From: Rheinheimera soli
GTDB lineage: Bacteria > Pseudomonadota > Gammaproteobacteria > Enterobacterales > Alteromonadaceae
Assembly: GCF_021290985.1 (NCBI RefSeq)
Contig: NZ_JAJOYU010000040.1
Coordinates: 1 to 38,905, forward strand
Length of the DNA: 38,905 bases
Direction: 5' to 3'
Shown here: positions 18,541 through 27,960 of the stretch, piece by piece
Numbering within the stretch: position 1 is the first letter of the stretch
Layout: the number at the start of each line of letters is the position of its first letter
The notes under the pieces: model-generated
The model's input: the letters and a program-made list of their open reading frames with translations, nothing else
What the model was told of the DNA's origin: nothing
The model's database searches: none
Program-made: the position numbers and the translations under genes

Positions 18541-19776
18541 ATGCAAGTCTTTGATGCAATTTGGATTAATGTCAATTTAGCCACCATGACCGATAATGGT
18601 CAGCCTTATGGTGCTATTACCAATGGCGCATTGGCAGTCAAAGACGGCCGTATTGCCTGGCTTGGCCCTAAAGCAGAATTGCCTGAAACCGATTTGTTAT
18701 CGACGCCTCTATATGATGGCAAAGGCCAATGGTTACTACCGGGTTTGATCGACTGTCATACCCATTTGGTGTATGCCGGTAGCCGCGCCAATGAATTTGA
18801 AATGCGTTTAAATGGCGCGACCTATCAGCAAATTGCAGAAGCGGGCGGTGGTATTAAATCCACTGTGGCGGCGACTCGTGCCGCCAGCCATGAAGACTTG
18901 TTTGTGCTGGGAAAACAGCGCTTAAATGCTTTGTTAAGCCAGGGCGTGACCACTGTAGAAATTAAATCAGGTTATGGTTTGGATCTGGAAACAGAGCAAA
19001 AAATCCTCGAAGTCGCGGCAGAGCTAAACCGCACTCATCCTGTCGATATTCAGAAAACCTTTTTAGGTGCTCATGCTTTGCCGTTGGAGTACGCAGGACG
19101 GCCTGATGATTATATGCAGCTGGTGGTGGAACACATGTTGCCGCAACTGCATCAACAGGGCTTAGTTGATGCTGTCGACGTATTTTGTGAGGGCATAGGT
19201 TTTTCAGTAGAACAAAGTCGCTTATTGTTTGAAAAAGCCAAAGCTTTAGGTGTACCTGTGAAAGCTCATGCTGAGCAGTTATCGCACTTAGGTGGAGCCA
19301 GTTTAGTAGCTGAATTTAGTGGTTTATCTGCGGATCATATTGAATATTTGCAAGAGCATGACGTGCTGGCCATGAAAGCTGCTGGTACTGTGGCCGTGGT
19401 ATTACCCGGTGCTTTTTATTTTTTGCGCGAAACCAAATTACCCCCTTTTGATCTGTTGCGTAAACATCAGGTACCTATGGCAATTTCTACTGACTTAAAC
19501 CCAGGCACCTCGCCTTTTTGTAATTTGCCTTTAATGTTGAATATGGCCTGTACTTTATTCCGTTTTACGCCGGAAGAAGCCATAGCAGGCGTGACCCGAC
19601 ATGCAGCAGCTGCTTTGGGCATGGCTGACAGGGGAACTTTGGCTACAGGCCTGCAGGCTGATTTTGGGCTTTATCAAATCAGCCAGCCAGCAGAGTTGTG
19701 TTATCAGTTTGGCGTCAGCACTTTAACTCAGTTGGTGAAAGCCGGGCGGGATGTCAATCTGCGTGGACTGAGCTAA
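18541..19776 (+). CDS. hutI: Imidazolonepropionase
   Basis: HutI hydrolyses 4-imidazolone-5-propanoate to N-formimino-L-glutamate, the third step of the pathway. The ATG at 18541 has AGGGG 6 bases upstream and gives 411 residues, the normal length; a reading from the TTG at 18466 would begin inside the operator. It is an amidohydrolase-superfamily metalloenzyme: the metal motif is CHTHLVYAG, with [23 protein letters not shown] and the [15 protein letters not shown] block carrying the later His and Asp ligands. It is transcribed divergently from hutCUH. The EAL gene follows 57 bp downstream without an obvious terminator. Confidence 0.97.
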   Translation: MQVFDAIWINVNLATMTDNGQPYGAITNGALAVKDGRIAWLGPKAELPETDLLSTPLYDGKGQWLLPGLIDCHTHLVYAGSRANEFEMRLNGATYQQIAEAGGGIKSTVAATRAASHEDLFVLGKQRLNALLSQGVTTVEIKSGYGLDLETEQKILEVAAELNRTHPVDIQKTFLGAHALPLEYAGRPDDYMQLVVEHMLPQLHQQGLVDAVDVFCEGIGFSVEQSRLLFEKAKALGVPVKAHAEQLSHLGGASLVAEFSGLSADHIEYLQEHDVLAMKAAGTVAVVLPGAFYFLRETKLPPFDLLRKHQVPMAISTDLNPGTSPFCNLPLMLNMACTLFRFTPEEAIAGVTRHAAAALGMADRGTLATGLQADFGLYQISQPAELCYQFGVSTLTQLVKAGRDVNLRGLS

Positions 19777-19833
19777 CTTTACAAGGCAGAAAAACAGAGT
19801 AATCTTAAGATCTTATCTTATCTGATCTGTTGA

Positions 19834-21390
19834 GTGTCAGCTGTGTTGTTACCTTTTCGGTCTGTTTTGTCTGTTGTATTACTGACCAGCTCTGCACCTG
19901 TTTTGGCCCAGAGTCTGGCAGGCCAGCCTTTGTTTTATATTGTGCTGCTGTTAGCTGCGCTGGTTCTGTTGCTGGCTGGCTGGATTCTGGTACTAAAAAA
20001 ACGTTTGGCGCAGCAAAAACCAGCAGAGAAGCAAGCCAAGCCCAATGACCTGTCTTTTTTATCTTTGCATGATGATACCAGTGGTTTGCCGAATAAATTG
20101 CAATTACAGCAGCAGTTTGAACTTTGGTGCCGTAGTCATCCCAACCAAAAAGCATCCTTGCTGCTATTAAAAATTCAGAACTTTGAACGGGTCAATCAGG
20201 CGCTGGGTCATCAGAATGCTAACTTAGTGTTGTTGCAGATAGCGCAGCGTATTAATGCAGCGGTGCAACAGGATCAGGAACTGCTGGTGCTGGAGCAACA
20301 AGCTAAACAAAACAGCAAAGTAGCTCATTTAGGTGGGGTAGATTTTGTGCTTTGGGTGGATGCCAGCACCCGTCAACATGCAGCTGAACAAATAGCCCGC
20401 CGTCTGGAGCACAATGTTCCTGAAGCCTTACTGATTCATGGTTGTGCTGTGGAGTATCAACTGAAAAGTGGTATTGCGCATTATCCGCAGCATGGAGAAT
20501 TGTTATCTGATTTGATTGATCGTGCTCATCTTGCGATGCAAAACCGGCAGTGGGCACAGGCCAGCTCACAAGTCTTTCATCCGGATCTGATCAGTTACAA
20601 CAATGACAAGTTGGGTTTAATGGCTGAGCTGCGTCATGCCATTAGTCAGCAACAATTGAAACTGCATATCCAGCCACAAATTGTGTTAAGTACACACCAG
20701 GTCGTGGCTGGTGAAGTGTTAGTGCGTTGGCATCATCCTCGCCGCGGCTTGTTAGGACCAACTGAGTTTTTAGAACTTGCCGAACAAATGGGCGTCATTT
20801 ATCCCTTGACTCAATGGGTGCTGGAAAAGGCGGTGATGACCTTAGCTGAACTGGCGCAGCAAGAGATCCATTGCAAAATAGCGGTGAATATTTCCAGTAA
20901 AGATTTGCTGCAGGACGAACTGGTAGATAGCTTAGAACTGATGCTCAAACGCTACAAAGTGAAGCCTTCACAGCTGGTATTGGAGCTCAAAGAAAGTGCT
21001 TTAGTAGCCGAACCTGACAAAGCCATGCGGATGCTCAAGCATCTGGCTCAACTTGGAGTAGAACTGGCGCTGGACGATTTTGGCACTGGATTCTCCTCTT
21101 TGGCCTATCTGCGGGAATTACCTATCAGTCAGGTGAAAGTAGATTGTTCCTTTATTTTTGATTTACACCGCTCCGATACCCACACAGCTATTACTGGTGC
21201 CATTATTGATATGGCAAAAAATATGAATTTCATCGTAGTAGCCGAAGGTATTGAGCAGCCCGAAGTGGAGCAAAAACTGATAGCTATGGGCTGTGCAAGA
21301 GGGCAAGGCTATTTATATGCCAAGCCCTTTGCATTGGACGCTTTTCCTGACTGGGTAAAACAATGGAGCTACAGCAAGGCGACTTATTAG
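19834..21390 (+). CDS. Membrane EAL-domain protein with degenerate GGDEF (c-di-GMP phosphodiesterase)
   Basis: The 518-residue protein has a signal-like segment (residues about 5-26, ending VLAQ), a second hydrophobic segment (FYIVLLLAALVLLLAGWIL), a GGDEF-like region whose motif has decayed to GGVDF, so it is probably not a cyclase, and an EAL domain over about 265-510. In the EAL part the motif reads EVL but the metal-binding residues look present: E in GEVLVRW, N in VNISS, E in LELKES, DDFGTGFSS, K in QVKVD, E in AEGIEQ and Q in RGQGYLYAKP. Phosphodiesterase activity is therefore likely. The start is uncertain: GTG at 19834 directly follows a TGA and lacks a good ribosome site, and GTG at 19843 is possible. 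It sits inside the hut locus and overlaps the hutG 3' end by 4 bp. Confidence 0.88.
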   Translation: MSAVLLPFRSVLSVVLLTSSAPVLAQSLAGQPLFYIVLLLAALVLLLAGWILVLKKRLAQQKPAEKQAKPNDLSFLSLHDDTSGLPNKLQLQQQFELWCRSHPNQKASLLLLKIQNFERVNQALGHQNANLVLLQIAQRINAAVQQDQELLVLEQQAKQNSKVAHLGGVDFVLWVDASTRQHAAEQIARRLEHNVPEALLIHGCAVEYQLKSGIAHYPQHGELLSDLIDRAHLAMQNRQWAQASSQVFHPDLISYNNDKLGLMAELRHAISQQQLKLHIQPQIVLSTHQVVAGEVLVRWHHPRRGLLGPTEFLELAEQMGVIYPLTQWVLEKAVMTLAELAQQEIHCKIAVNISSKDLLQDELVDSLELMLKRYKVKPSQLVLELKESALVAEPDKAMRMLKHLAQLGVELALDDFGTGFSSLAYLRELPISQVKVDCSFIFDLHRSDTHTAITGAIIDMAKNMNFIVVAEGIEQPEVEQKLIAMGCARGQGYLYAKPFALDAFPDWVKQWSYSKATY

Positions 21391-22418
21391 TTTTGTTTTC
21401 CGAATAAGAAAGCGCAGACCAGAGCTGTTAAAATTTGGCCTGCATCATTCATACCTGCTGCTAAACCTGCCGGATGTTGAGCCGGAGCTGCTTCTGCCAG
21501 GTGTAAATAACGGCTTTGAGCTTGGCTTGCCAGCAGATACACAAAATGTTCGGCTTGTTGCACTGACACACCGCAGCTGTTGTAAGCACTGACCGGCATG
21601 CCAGTAATAGCGTCTGTATCCAGCTCAATACCAAAGACTTGCTGTGGATCGCGCTGACTTAACCACAGCTTCAGCAGTTCTGGCCAAGCTGCTTGCTCAC
21701 GCACAAACAGCTGCTGATAACTCAATACATCCACACCAGCCGATTTAATCTGCGCTAAGGAGCTGGCAGAGTTTTTCAGCTCATGCAAACCCATCACCAG
21801 ATAATGCTGCAGATGCCCTTGAGCTTTGGCGTAACTAAAACCATTGCCGCTATGGCGTCCTTCGAGTAAACGAAAATCAGCATGAGGATCGAGGTTAATA
21901 CAATTGACGGGCTGTTGCGCACTTTTGGCTAAAGCACTCAGCAGTGGCAGGCTGTTGTTATGACCCCCACCTATCACAATAGGCGTTAAGCCCGCATCGA
22001 AAATGGCCAACAATACAGGCTCTAAACGTAAATCAATGTCTGCGCAGAGGGTACGTAAGGTCGCGACATCTGCATTTTGGCTTTGCTGTTGCAGGTCGGC
22101 GCAGTCCAGCTCACCCAACACCAATAGCTGTGAGCCATCTAAAAAATCGTTTTGTTGTAAGTTAATAAACTTACGGATGAAAGCCTGCCAGCCCAGATCG
22201 GAACCGCCTTGGCCTAAGTTAGCGCGTGGCCCTATATCTTCAGGCACACCCAATAACACAAAAGCACAGCCTTGCTGTTTTGCAGCAGCCAAAGCTTCAG
22301 ATAAAGGCAAGCCGGGATCCGGATAACGCAAAGCCTGACCTAAACGGGTTTCACCTTCACGCTGTTGTTGAAAGGCCGCCAAAGAGGCGGCCTGATAGCG
22401 AATGACAGCATCACTCAT
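21387..22418 (-). CDS. hutG: Formimidoylglutamase (arginase family)
   Basis: HutG of the ureohydrolase family hydrolyses N-formimino-L-glutamate to glutamate and formamide, completing the pathway started by HutH. The 343-residue protein has the Mn-binding motifs of the arginase superfamily: GGGHNNS (His), NLDPHADFR (Asp-x-His-x-Asp) and GIELDTDA (Asp-x-Asp). It is separated from hutCUH-I by the EAL gene. It starts 3 bp after rraA and is probably cotranscribed with it. No TTGTATATACAA palindrome was found upstream of rraA, so HutC control of hutG is not evident here. Confidence 0.9.
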   Translation of the reverse strand: MSDAVIRYQAASLAAFQQQREGETRLGQALRYPDPGLPLSEALAAAKQQGCAFVLLGVPEDIGPRANLGQGGSDLGWQAFIRKFINLQQNDFLDGSQLLVLGELDCADLQQQSQNADVATLRTLCADIDLRLEPVLLAIFDAGLTPIVIGGGHNNSLPLLSALAKSAQQPVNCINLDPHADFRLLEGRHSGNGFSYAKAQGHLQHYLVMGLHELKNSASSLAQIKSAGVDVLSYQQLFVREQAAWPELLKLWLSQRDPQQVFGIELDTDAITGMPVSAYNSCGVSVQQAEHFVYLLASQAQSRYLHLAEAAPAQHPAGLAAGMNDAGQILTALVCAFLFGKQN

Positions 22419-22421
22419 TTG

Positions 22422-22907
22422 TTATTCCAGATCTAAAGGCTCAGGTGACAAAATAATGCCCGTATTGTCGGCATACAGATGATCACCAGGTAAGAAGGTT
22501 ACTCCGCCAAAATTAACAGGAATTTCGTGTTCACCAAAACCACGATCGTCAGCGCCCACAGGAATAGCGTTCACCGCCTGAATGCCAATATCAAAATCTT
22601 CCAGTGTGTCAACATCCCGCACACTGCCGTAACAGACAATGCCTTCCCAACCATTGGCTGCAGCTATCGAAGCTAACTCGCCATCAATCAAAGCACGACG
22701 GGCAGAACCACCACCGTCAACCAATAACACTTTACCTACGCCAGGTTCAGCTAAAGCCTGACGAATTAATCCGTTGTCTTCAAAGCATTTAATCGTCTGG
22801 ATTGTGCCACCAAAAGAACGGCGGCCACCGTAGTTGGCGAAAATGGGCTCAACCACATCGATCATGTCTGCATAGAGGTCACATAATTCCGAAGTGTTAT
22901 ATTCCAT
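22422..22907 (-). CDS. rraA: Regulator of ribonuclease E activity A
   Basis: RraA binds RNase E and dampens its activity in E. coli. The start is the ATG at 22907 ([20 protein letters not shown]), which has GGAG at ideal spacing and gives 161 residues, the same as the E. coli protein; a TTG four codons upstream is unlikely. The blocks [69 protein letters not shown] and [20 protein letters not shown] align well with RraA. It is immediately upstream of hutG (3-bp gap). Its promoter appears to be partly supplied by a foldback repeat. Confidence 0.95.
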   Translation of the reverse strand: MEYNTSELCDLYADMIDVVEPIFANYGGRRSFGGTIQTIKCFEDNGLIRQALAEPGVGKVLLVDGGGSARRALIDGELASIAAANGWEGIVCYGSVRDVDTLEDFDIGIQAVNAIPVGADDRGFGEHEIPVNFGGVTFLPGDHLYADNTGIILSPEPLDLE

Positions 22908-22944
22908 GTTGTGCTCCAAAGGTTAAGTCTTTGATCAAAAACAC

Positions 22945-22972
22945 AGTATACCCGTCTCACCTGAAGCTGCAA
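22945..22972 (-). promoter_or_regulatory. Candidate rraA-hutG promoter, partly inside repeat
   Basis: On the minus strand TTGCAG (22972-22967), a 16-base spacer and TATACT (22950-22945) form a good sigma-70 match 38 bases before the rraA ATG. The -35 and most of the spacer lie in the repeated sequence that recurs at 23081-23108. Confidence 0.6.
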
Positions 22973-22982
22973 GGTCGTTGAC
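22955..22982 (+). repeat. 28-bp direct repeat, copy 1
   Basis: The sequence from TCTCACCTGAAG to GGTCGTTGAC recurs at 23081-23108 with one mismatch (C/T at 22960 versus 23086). It is the outer left arm of the foldback element. Confidence 0.9.
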
Positions 22983-23060
22983 AGCTCTCAATCGCCCCAA
23001 TCACATAGTTTGTCTATGCTCATGGGGACTCATTCGTCTGTCGCCTACTTGCAACTCCAG
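22961..23060. repeat. 100-bp imperfect palindromic foldback element
   Basis: The left half (from CTGAAGCTGCAAGG) and the reverse complement of the right half (CTGGAGTTGCAAG) align over about 48 bases, sharing CTG-AG-TGCAAG, then GACAG, then CCCCA and CATAG at the centre, with a loop near 23009-23013. It looks like a miniature, ERIC- or MITE-like intergenic repeat. Transcription through it would yield a long hairpin. Confidence 0.7.
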
Positions 23061-23080
23061 TTGCTTTGGCTAATAACCTG

Positions 23081-23108
23081 TCTCATCTGAAGCTGCAAGG
23101 TCGTTGAC
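23081..23108 (+). repeat. 28-bp direct repeat, copy 2
   Basis: This is the second copy of the left arm (27 of 28 bases identical), 126 bp after the first. Beyond it the sequence diverges, so it marks a truncated or decayed second foldback element directly following the first. Confidence 0.9.
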
Positions 23109-23304
23109 TGTGCAGCACCACAGCAAATTCAATTACTTTGACCCTCGAACAGAAGCTATAACAAAGTGACTATCTGAATTTTTTGGTTTCGTAGCGCCAG
23201 ACGCATATTCAACTATTCTTTCATTACTTGATTGTGACTCTGCATTGCCAGTGTTAAGGTGACTTTGCTACCTTAATTGAAGTCGTTTAATCAGGATCTC
23301 GCCT

Positions 23305-25305
23305 TTGAGTTCAGAGCTGTTAGCCCGTACCTTGTTACACCTGACGCAGATAGGGTTTGCTATCACCCTCTCTGCTTTACTTTGGTATTTCTTCAGGGTC
23401 TATCAACGTAACTACCTGAAATCCTGGGCTATAGCTTTTTGTTGTTTCACTGCCTATGCAACCTTTGTTCTGGTCGATGTGTTCTGGCGACCTGTATTTG
23501 CCGCAGCCTGGTTGGGGCAGATGGTTAAATTTTTATTAATTTGTTTTTGTTATGGCTTCGCCGTTTGGATCCTCGTTGGGGTTTTTGAAGCAGTGAAACA
23601 ACAGCGCCTTGCTGCCAGAAAGGTAAACCAGTTGTTGTTGCTGGTGACAGGGATTTCATTTCTGTCTGTAGTTCCTTTTCTTTTGTTTGAGCAATTACAA
23701 GACTGGGTTGTTTATCTGCAACTCTACATGCGACTCTTGCTGATTGGCGCTGCTTTATGTGTGGCTGGATTCTGGTTGTGGAGTTTAACTAAGCTTATTT
23801 TTGCCACTAAAGTGGTTGCCAGTGCAATGTTGGCCTGGGGTCTGCTGTTTTTAGGCAGTGCCAGCACTGTAGTCTGGCAAAATACTGAAGTTGATTATTA
23901 TCAGGTTGCTATGTATTTCAAGCATCTGGAGCTGCTGATCCAGGTGATTTTAGGTTTAGGACTGATCATCTGGTTGCAGGAAGATGAGCGCAGCACCAAT
24001 CAGCAACTGACGGCTAAAACTCAATATTTGGATAGTCATGACCCTTTAACCGGGGCTTTAAATCGTGATGCTTTGTTACGTGAGTTAGCCTTGTTGCTGC
24101 AGAACAATGCCGCCTTAACTTTACTGATGATTGGTTTAGATAGTTTTAAAGTGGTGAATGAGTCTGTTGGTTTAAAGCAAGGCGATCGTATCTTAAGAGA
24201 AGTAAACCGGCGTTTTGAATCTTCTATTGTGAAACCCCGATTAATAGCCCGCACTGGTGGTGATATCTTTGCTCTGGTGCTTGAGGATTGCAGCACTGAC
24301 CGACAGAAGCTGTTTGCTTTACAGCATCTGGAGCAACTGATTGAAAAACCTTTTACCACAGACAATGGCCTGATTAAGCTGACTGCCAGTATAGGTTTAG
24401 CCTGTGCGCCACAACATGCAGTAGAAGCCGATCTGTTGCTGCAAAAAGCCAATATTGCCTTCCATCACTGTAAACGACAGCAGCAGCGCTGCACTTTTTA
24501 TCAGCCTGGGATGGAAGAAGAATCAGCCCGTTTGCTCAGCTTGGAAAAAGACTTACTGCTGGCGTTGGAGCAGGATCAATTTATCTTTTATTTCCAGCCG
24601 CAATGGGATCTTCGCGAACAAAGAATTGAAGCTTTTGAAGCTTTAGTGCGCTGGGAGCATCCGCAAAAAGGGTTGCTGATGCCTGGTCAGTTTTTACCTT
24701 TAGTGGAGCAAGTTGGATTAAGCAAAGATCTGGACTTATTACTGCTGGAAAAAGCCGTTAGCACTTTAGCTGAGTGGAAAAAGCAGGGGATTAACAGCAT
24801 TCCCATAGCGGTAAATATGTCACCTGTGCATTTTCAGGTCGATGGTTTAAAAGGACGGATTCAACAGTTATTGCTGAAGTATCAGGTGTCACCAGCAGTG
24901 CTGGAGCTTGAGATCACAGAAAATACCGCCATGGGGGATATGGAAAAAGGCTCTAACTACATCAATGAGCTACAGCAAATGGGCATTCGTGTCTCAATAG
25001 ATGACTTCGGCACAGGTTATTCATCTTTGGGGTATTTACGAAAAATGCCAATCGACAAAATTAAAATTGATCGCAGTTTTGTCACTGATATGGCGGCCAA
25101 CGACTCAGATATGATGATAGTTAAAACCATGATTACCCTGGCTCATGGTTTGGGTAAACGTATTCTGGCTGAAGGGGTGGAAACTGAAACTCAGTTGCAG
25201 TTGTTGCGCACTTTAGCCTGCGACGCTATTCAGGGCTATTTATTGTCGAAACCTTTGCCTGAAGCAGAAGCTCTGGCCCTACTCAATGGCTGTGCTCTGT
25301 CTTAG
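23305..25305 (+). CDS. Membrane GGDEF-EAL protein, likely c-di-GMP phosphodiesterase
   Basis: The 666-residue protein probably starts at a TTG codon, which has AGGAT about 8 bases upstream; no in-frame ATG exists before the first membrane segments. The N-terminal 240 residues contain about seven hydrophobic segments, a membrane sensor of unrecognised type. A GGDEF domain (about 245-400) has the motif degraded to GGDIF, so cyclase activity is doubtful. The EAL domain (about 410-660) looks intact: EALVRWEHP, AVNMSPVHF, LELEITEN, DDFGTGYSSLGYL, DKIKIDRSF, AEGVET and AIQGYLLSKP. The expected activity is hydrolysis of c-di-GMP to pGpG. It is followed by the PAP2 gene after 77 bp. Confidence 0.93.
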   Translation: MSSELLARTLLHLTQIGFAITLSALLWYFFRVYQRNYLKSWAIAFCCFTAYATFVLVDVFWRPVFAAAWLGQMVKFLLICFCYGFAVWILVGVFEAVKQQRLAARKVNQLLLLVTGISFLSVVPFLLFEQLQDWVVYLQLYMRLLLIGAALCVAGFWLWSLTKLIFATKVVASAMLAWGLLFLGSASTVVWQNTEVDYYQVAMYFKHLELLIQVILGLGLIIWLQEDERSTNQQLTAKTQYLDSHDPLTGALNRDALLRELALLLQNNAALTLLMIGLDSFKVVNESVGLKQGDRILREVNRRFESSIVKPRLIARTGGDIFALVLEDCSTDRQKLFALQHLEQLIEKPFTTDNGLIKLTASIGLACAPQHAVEADLLLQKANIAFHHCKRQQQRCTFYQPGMEEESARLLSLEKDLLLALEQDQFIFYFQPQWDLREQRIEAFEALVRWEHPQKGLLMPGQFLPLVEQVGLSKDLDLLLLEKAVSTLAEWKKQGINSIPIAVNMSPVHFQVDGLKGRIQQLLLKYQVSPAVLELEITENTAMGDMEKGSNYINELQQMGIRVSIDDFGTGYSSLGYLRKMPIDKIKIDRSFVTDMAANDSDMMIVKTMITLAHGLGKRILAEGVETETQLQLLRTLACDAIQGYLLSKPLPEAEALALLNGCALS

Positions 25306-25382
25306 TCATTCATCTGTTGTCATGTTTTTGTCACTAAGCCACTTTAAGCTGCATAAGGTCAAAGTAAAACGACAGGTGACTT

Positions 25383-25907
25383 ATGTGGTTACAAAGGCTC
25401 GGATTATGGGATCAGCGCTGTTTTGTAGCGCTTTTTAGTAAAAGCGAACGAAAGCGTATCTATCAATTTAGTTTCTGGTGCTCTAAAACCGGTGACGGCC
25501 CTTTATACCTGCTATTAGTTGCGTTGTTGTTTGCGTTGGAACTGACCCATGCCAGTGCCTTTACCGAATTATTACTGCTCAGTTTTGCTATCGAATTGCC
25601 TTTGTATCTGCTGCTGAAAAACTCGATTCGTCGTCAGCGTCCTTATCAGTTAATGGCGGGTATGATGCAAGCTCACATTGAAGCTTCAGATAAATTCAGT
25701 TTACCGTCCGGTCACACAGCAGCAGCTTTTGTAGTGGCCAGTACTTTGTTGTGTTTTTATCCAGAGTGGGCCTGGCTGGCTTTTAGCTGGGCAGCTTTAA
25801 TTGGCTTGTCACGTATCTTGTTAGGGGTACATTTTCCGCTGGATATTCTGGCGGGTTCATCTCTTGGTGTGTCCAGCTGTTTGGTCGCGCAGCAAATCCT
25901 GCATTAA
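25383..25907 (+). CDS. PAP2 superfamily membrane phosphatase
   Basis: The 174-residue membrane protein has the three phosphatase motifs: KNSIRRQRP (C1, KxxxxxxRP), PSGHTAAAF (C2, PSGH) and SRILLGVHFPLDILAG (C3, SRxxxGxHxxxD). About four or five hydrophobic segments surround them. The family includes PgpB-type lipid phosphatases and undecaprenyl-pyrophosphate phosphatases, so a role in recycling lipid carriers or phosphatidylglycerol phosphate is plausible, but the exact substrate is not evident. Its ATG has AGGTGA upstream. The chemoreceptor gene downstream has its own intergenic region. Confidence 0.9.
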   Translation: MWLQRLGLWDQRCFVALFSKSERKRIYQFSFWCSKTGDGPLYLLLVALLFALELTHASAFTELLLLSFAIELPLYLLLKNSIRRQRPYQLMAGMMQAHIEASDKFSLPSGHTAAAFVVASTLLCFYPEWAWLAFSWAALIGLSRILLGVHFPLDILAGSSLGVSSCLVAQQILH

Positions 25908-26056
25908 ATTCTGCGATTTTTACTAAATATTTCATATTTAATTCTACTAAAGTAGCTCTTCTTCAGTTTGCCTCTCTATAATTAACGGGTTACGACTAAT
26001 CCTTCGTCGATCAAGTCGATTAAATAACCTTGCCGTTGCATTTTGGAGTAGCTCAA

Positions 26057-27937
26057 ATGGCCTTTTTACGCCAGTTTTCAATACGTCAGCGTTTGTTGCT
26101 GAATGCAGTCACAGTAGCTGTATCTATGTTAGTTATGTTGGGGCTGTTGCTGTTCCAAAGCAGCCAACTGAATGTGTTATCGGAATTGAGGCTGGAGGTT
26201 GAAAGCCTGAAACCTGCAGTGCTGCAATTGCGTCGTGACGAAAAAGACTTTTTACTGCGCTCTGATATCGAATATCAGCAAAAATTTAATAACTCCTCTG
26301 CTGAACTCAATAATAAAGTCAAAATGTTAACGGAGGGCCTGGCGCAGCAAAGCATTGATACCACAGCTCTGAAATCCTTTAGTGACTTTACTCAAACCTA
26401 TCAACAGCTGTTTAATCAACTGGTGCAACTTTCGGTTGAGGTGGGTTTAGATCCACAATCTGGTTTGTATGGCGAGTTTCGCTCAAAAGCTCATGCTTTA
26501 GGTCAGGCCTTTAAAGACATCAGTGACTGGCAATTAACAGCCCAATTACTGCAACTACGCCGTGACGAAAAAGACTTTATGCTGCGTAAAGATCTGAAGT
26601 ACTTAACAGCTTTTAACCAAGGGCTATCAGAGTTTCGTGGCCAAATTCAGCAAAATATTTCAGATCCGACTTTGGTGATGCAATTGCAGCAACTGGCTGA
26701 TGCTTACGGTGTGGCTTTTGCGCGTTTAGTGGAAGGGGAACAAAAAATTGGATTGGCTCCTGATCAGGGGCTGATGGGACAAATGCGTGCTGCTATTCAT
26801 CAGACCGAAGACAGCCTCGAGTCTATGTCAAAAGAAACTGAAGCTGCAGTACGGCAAGTCAGTGCTTCCAGTGAAACCCTGGCCATCAGCTTGTTTGTAT
26901 TGGTCTTAATTCTGGTTGTCGCTTTGGTACTGATGACCAGTAACAGCATTCTGCAGCCTATACAAAAAGTGTGCGCCACTATAGGTTTAGTGCGCAAAGA
27001 CAATGACTTCCGTATACGGGTTGACGAAGATGGCCGGGATGAAATGACCACTTTGGCCAAGGATTTTAATCATATGTTGTCTGATGTGCAGGAGCTGGTG
27101 CGCAATGTAAATCAGGCGCTGGAGATGTTGGATGTCGCAACACATGAACTGGCTAAATCCACTGCAGAAACCAGCAAAGGTATGGCGCAGCAGCAGATGG
27201 AAAGCGATATGGTCGCCACTGCAGTCACCGAAATGGGCGCAACAGTAGATGAAATTGCAGTAAACACTGAAAACACCGCAACTAAAGCTCAGGATACTAA
27301 TGCTAACGCCATGTCAGGCTTGAAAGAAGTAGAACATACCGTCAAGCGTATCAACCTGTTGTCTGAAGAGCTGCAGCAAGCATCCGTTGTTTTGACTGAA
27401 CTGGAAAAAGACAGCGCTACTATTGGCTCTGTATTAGATGTGATCCGCGGTATTGCTGAACAAACCAATTTATTGGCGCTGAATGCGGCTATCGAAGCGG
27501 CGCGGGCAGGCGAACAAGGCCGGGGTTTTGCGGTAGTTGCAGACGAAGTTCGTAGTCTGGCGCAGCGTACTCAGGAGTCGACAGGGCAGATTGAAAAAAT
27601 CATTTCAGGGTTGCAGCAACGCACCAAAAACATTGTGGCTGTGATGCAAAATTGTCAGACACAGGGCAAAGAAAGTGCCAGTCAGGCGGGTTCAACCATC
27701 GAATTGTTAAGGCAAATCACCAGCGATGTGGCTTTGATTATGGATATGACCACCCAAATAGCCACAGCAGTGGAAGAACAAAGTTTGGTTGCTGCTGACG
27801 TGAATAAAAACGTGGTACGTATTCGGGATATTTCGGAAGACTCGTTAAATATCTCTAAACACAACGCTCAGATCAGCGAAGAGGTGGCCAGTCAGGCCAG
27901 CATGTTGCATCACACTGTGGATAAGTTTAAAGCTTAA
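26057..27937 (+). CDS. Methyl-accepting chemotaxis protein with HBM-type sensor domain
   Basis: The start is the ATG at 26057, with GGAG 8 bases upstream, giving 626 residues; a TTG nine codons earlier is rejected. TM1 is at about 12-35, then a periplasmic sensor of about 240 residues, TM2 near 280-300 ([19 protein letters not shown]), HAMP and a signalling domain with the conserved tip [20 protein letters not shown]. The sensor contains the same motif twice, [13 protein letters not shown] and [13 protein letters not shown], about 105 residues apart. This is the signature of the helical bimodular (HBM) domain, two stacked four-helix bundles known from Pseudomonas McpS, which binds TCA-cycle acids. 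The actual ligand is not known. A TATAAT at 25977-25982 is a possible -10. Confidence 0.94.
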   Translation: MAFLRQFSIRQRLLLNAVTVAVSMLVMLGLLLFQSSQLNVLSELRLEVESLKPAVLQLRRDEKDFLLRSDIEYQQKFNNSSAELNNKVKMLTEGLAQQSIDTTALKSFSDFTQTYQQLFNQLVQLSVEVGLDPQSGLYGEFRSKAHALGQAFKDISDWQLTAQLLQLRRDEKDFMLRKDLKYLTAFNQGLSEFRGQIQQNISDPTLVMQLQQLADAYGVAFARLVEGEQKIGLAPDQGLMGQMRAAIHQTEDSLESMSKETEAAVRQVSASSETLAISLFVLVLILVVALVLMTSNSILQPIQKVCATIGLVRKDNDFRIRVDEDGRDEMTTLAKDFNHMLSDVQELVRNVNQALEMLDVATHELAKSTAETSKGMAQQQMESDMVATAVTEMGATVDEIAVNTENTATKAQDTNANAMSGLKEVEHTVKRINLLSEELQQASVVLTELEKDSATIGSVLDVIRGIAEQTNLLALNAAIEAARAGEQGRGFAVVADEVRSLAQRTQESTGQIEKIISGLQQRTKNIVAVMQNCQTQGKESASQAGSTIELLRQITSDVALIMDMTTQIATAVEEQSLVAADVNKNVVRIRDISEDSLNISKHNAQISEEVASQASMLHHTVDKFKA

Positions 27938-27960
27938 ATTTAAGGCTGGAGTACTGAATA

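Larger units (their letters stand above)
22908..23304. other. 397-bp intergenic region between rraA and GGDEF-EAL gene
   Basis: This divergent gap holds the candidate rraA promoter, a 100-bp foldback element (22961-23060) and a partial second copy starting at 23081. From about 23127 to 23190 a looser inverted repeat follows (AAATTCA...ACTTTG mirrored by CAAAGTGA...TGAATTT). No protein-coding frame or RNA gene was recognised. Confidence 0.7.

Noticed and set aside
22955-23108. CRISPR-like direct repeats
   Set aside because: There are only two copies, 126 bp apart, the interval is itself a palindrome rather than a spacer, and no cas genes are present.
24036-24452. 138-codon minus-strand frame inside the GGDEF-EAL gene
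   Set aside because: It is an antisense shadow of the GGDEF domain, rich in Ser, Cys and Lys as typical of reversed coding sequence.
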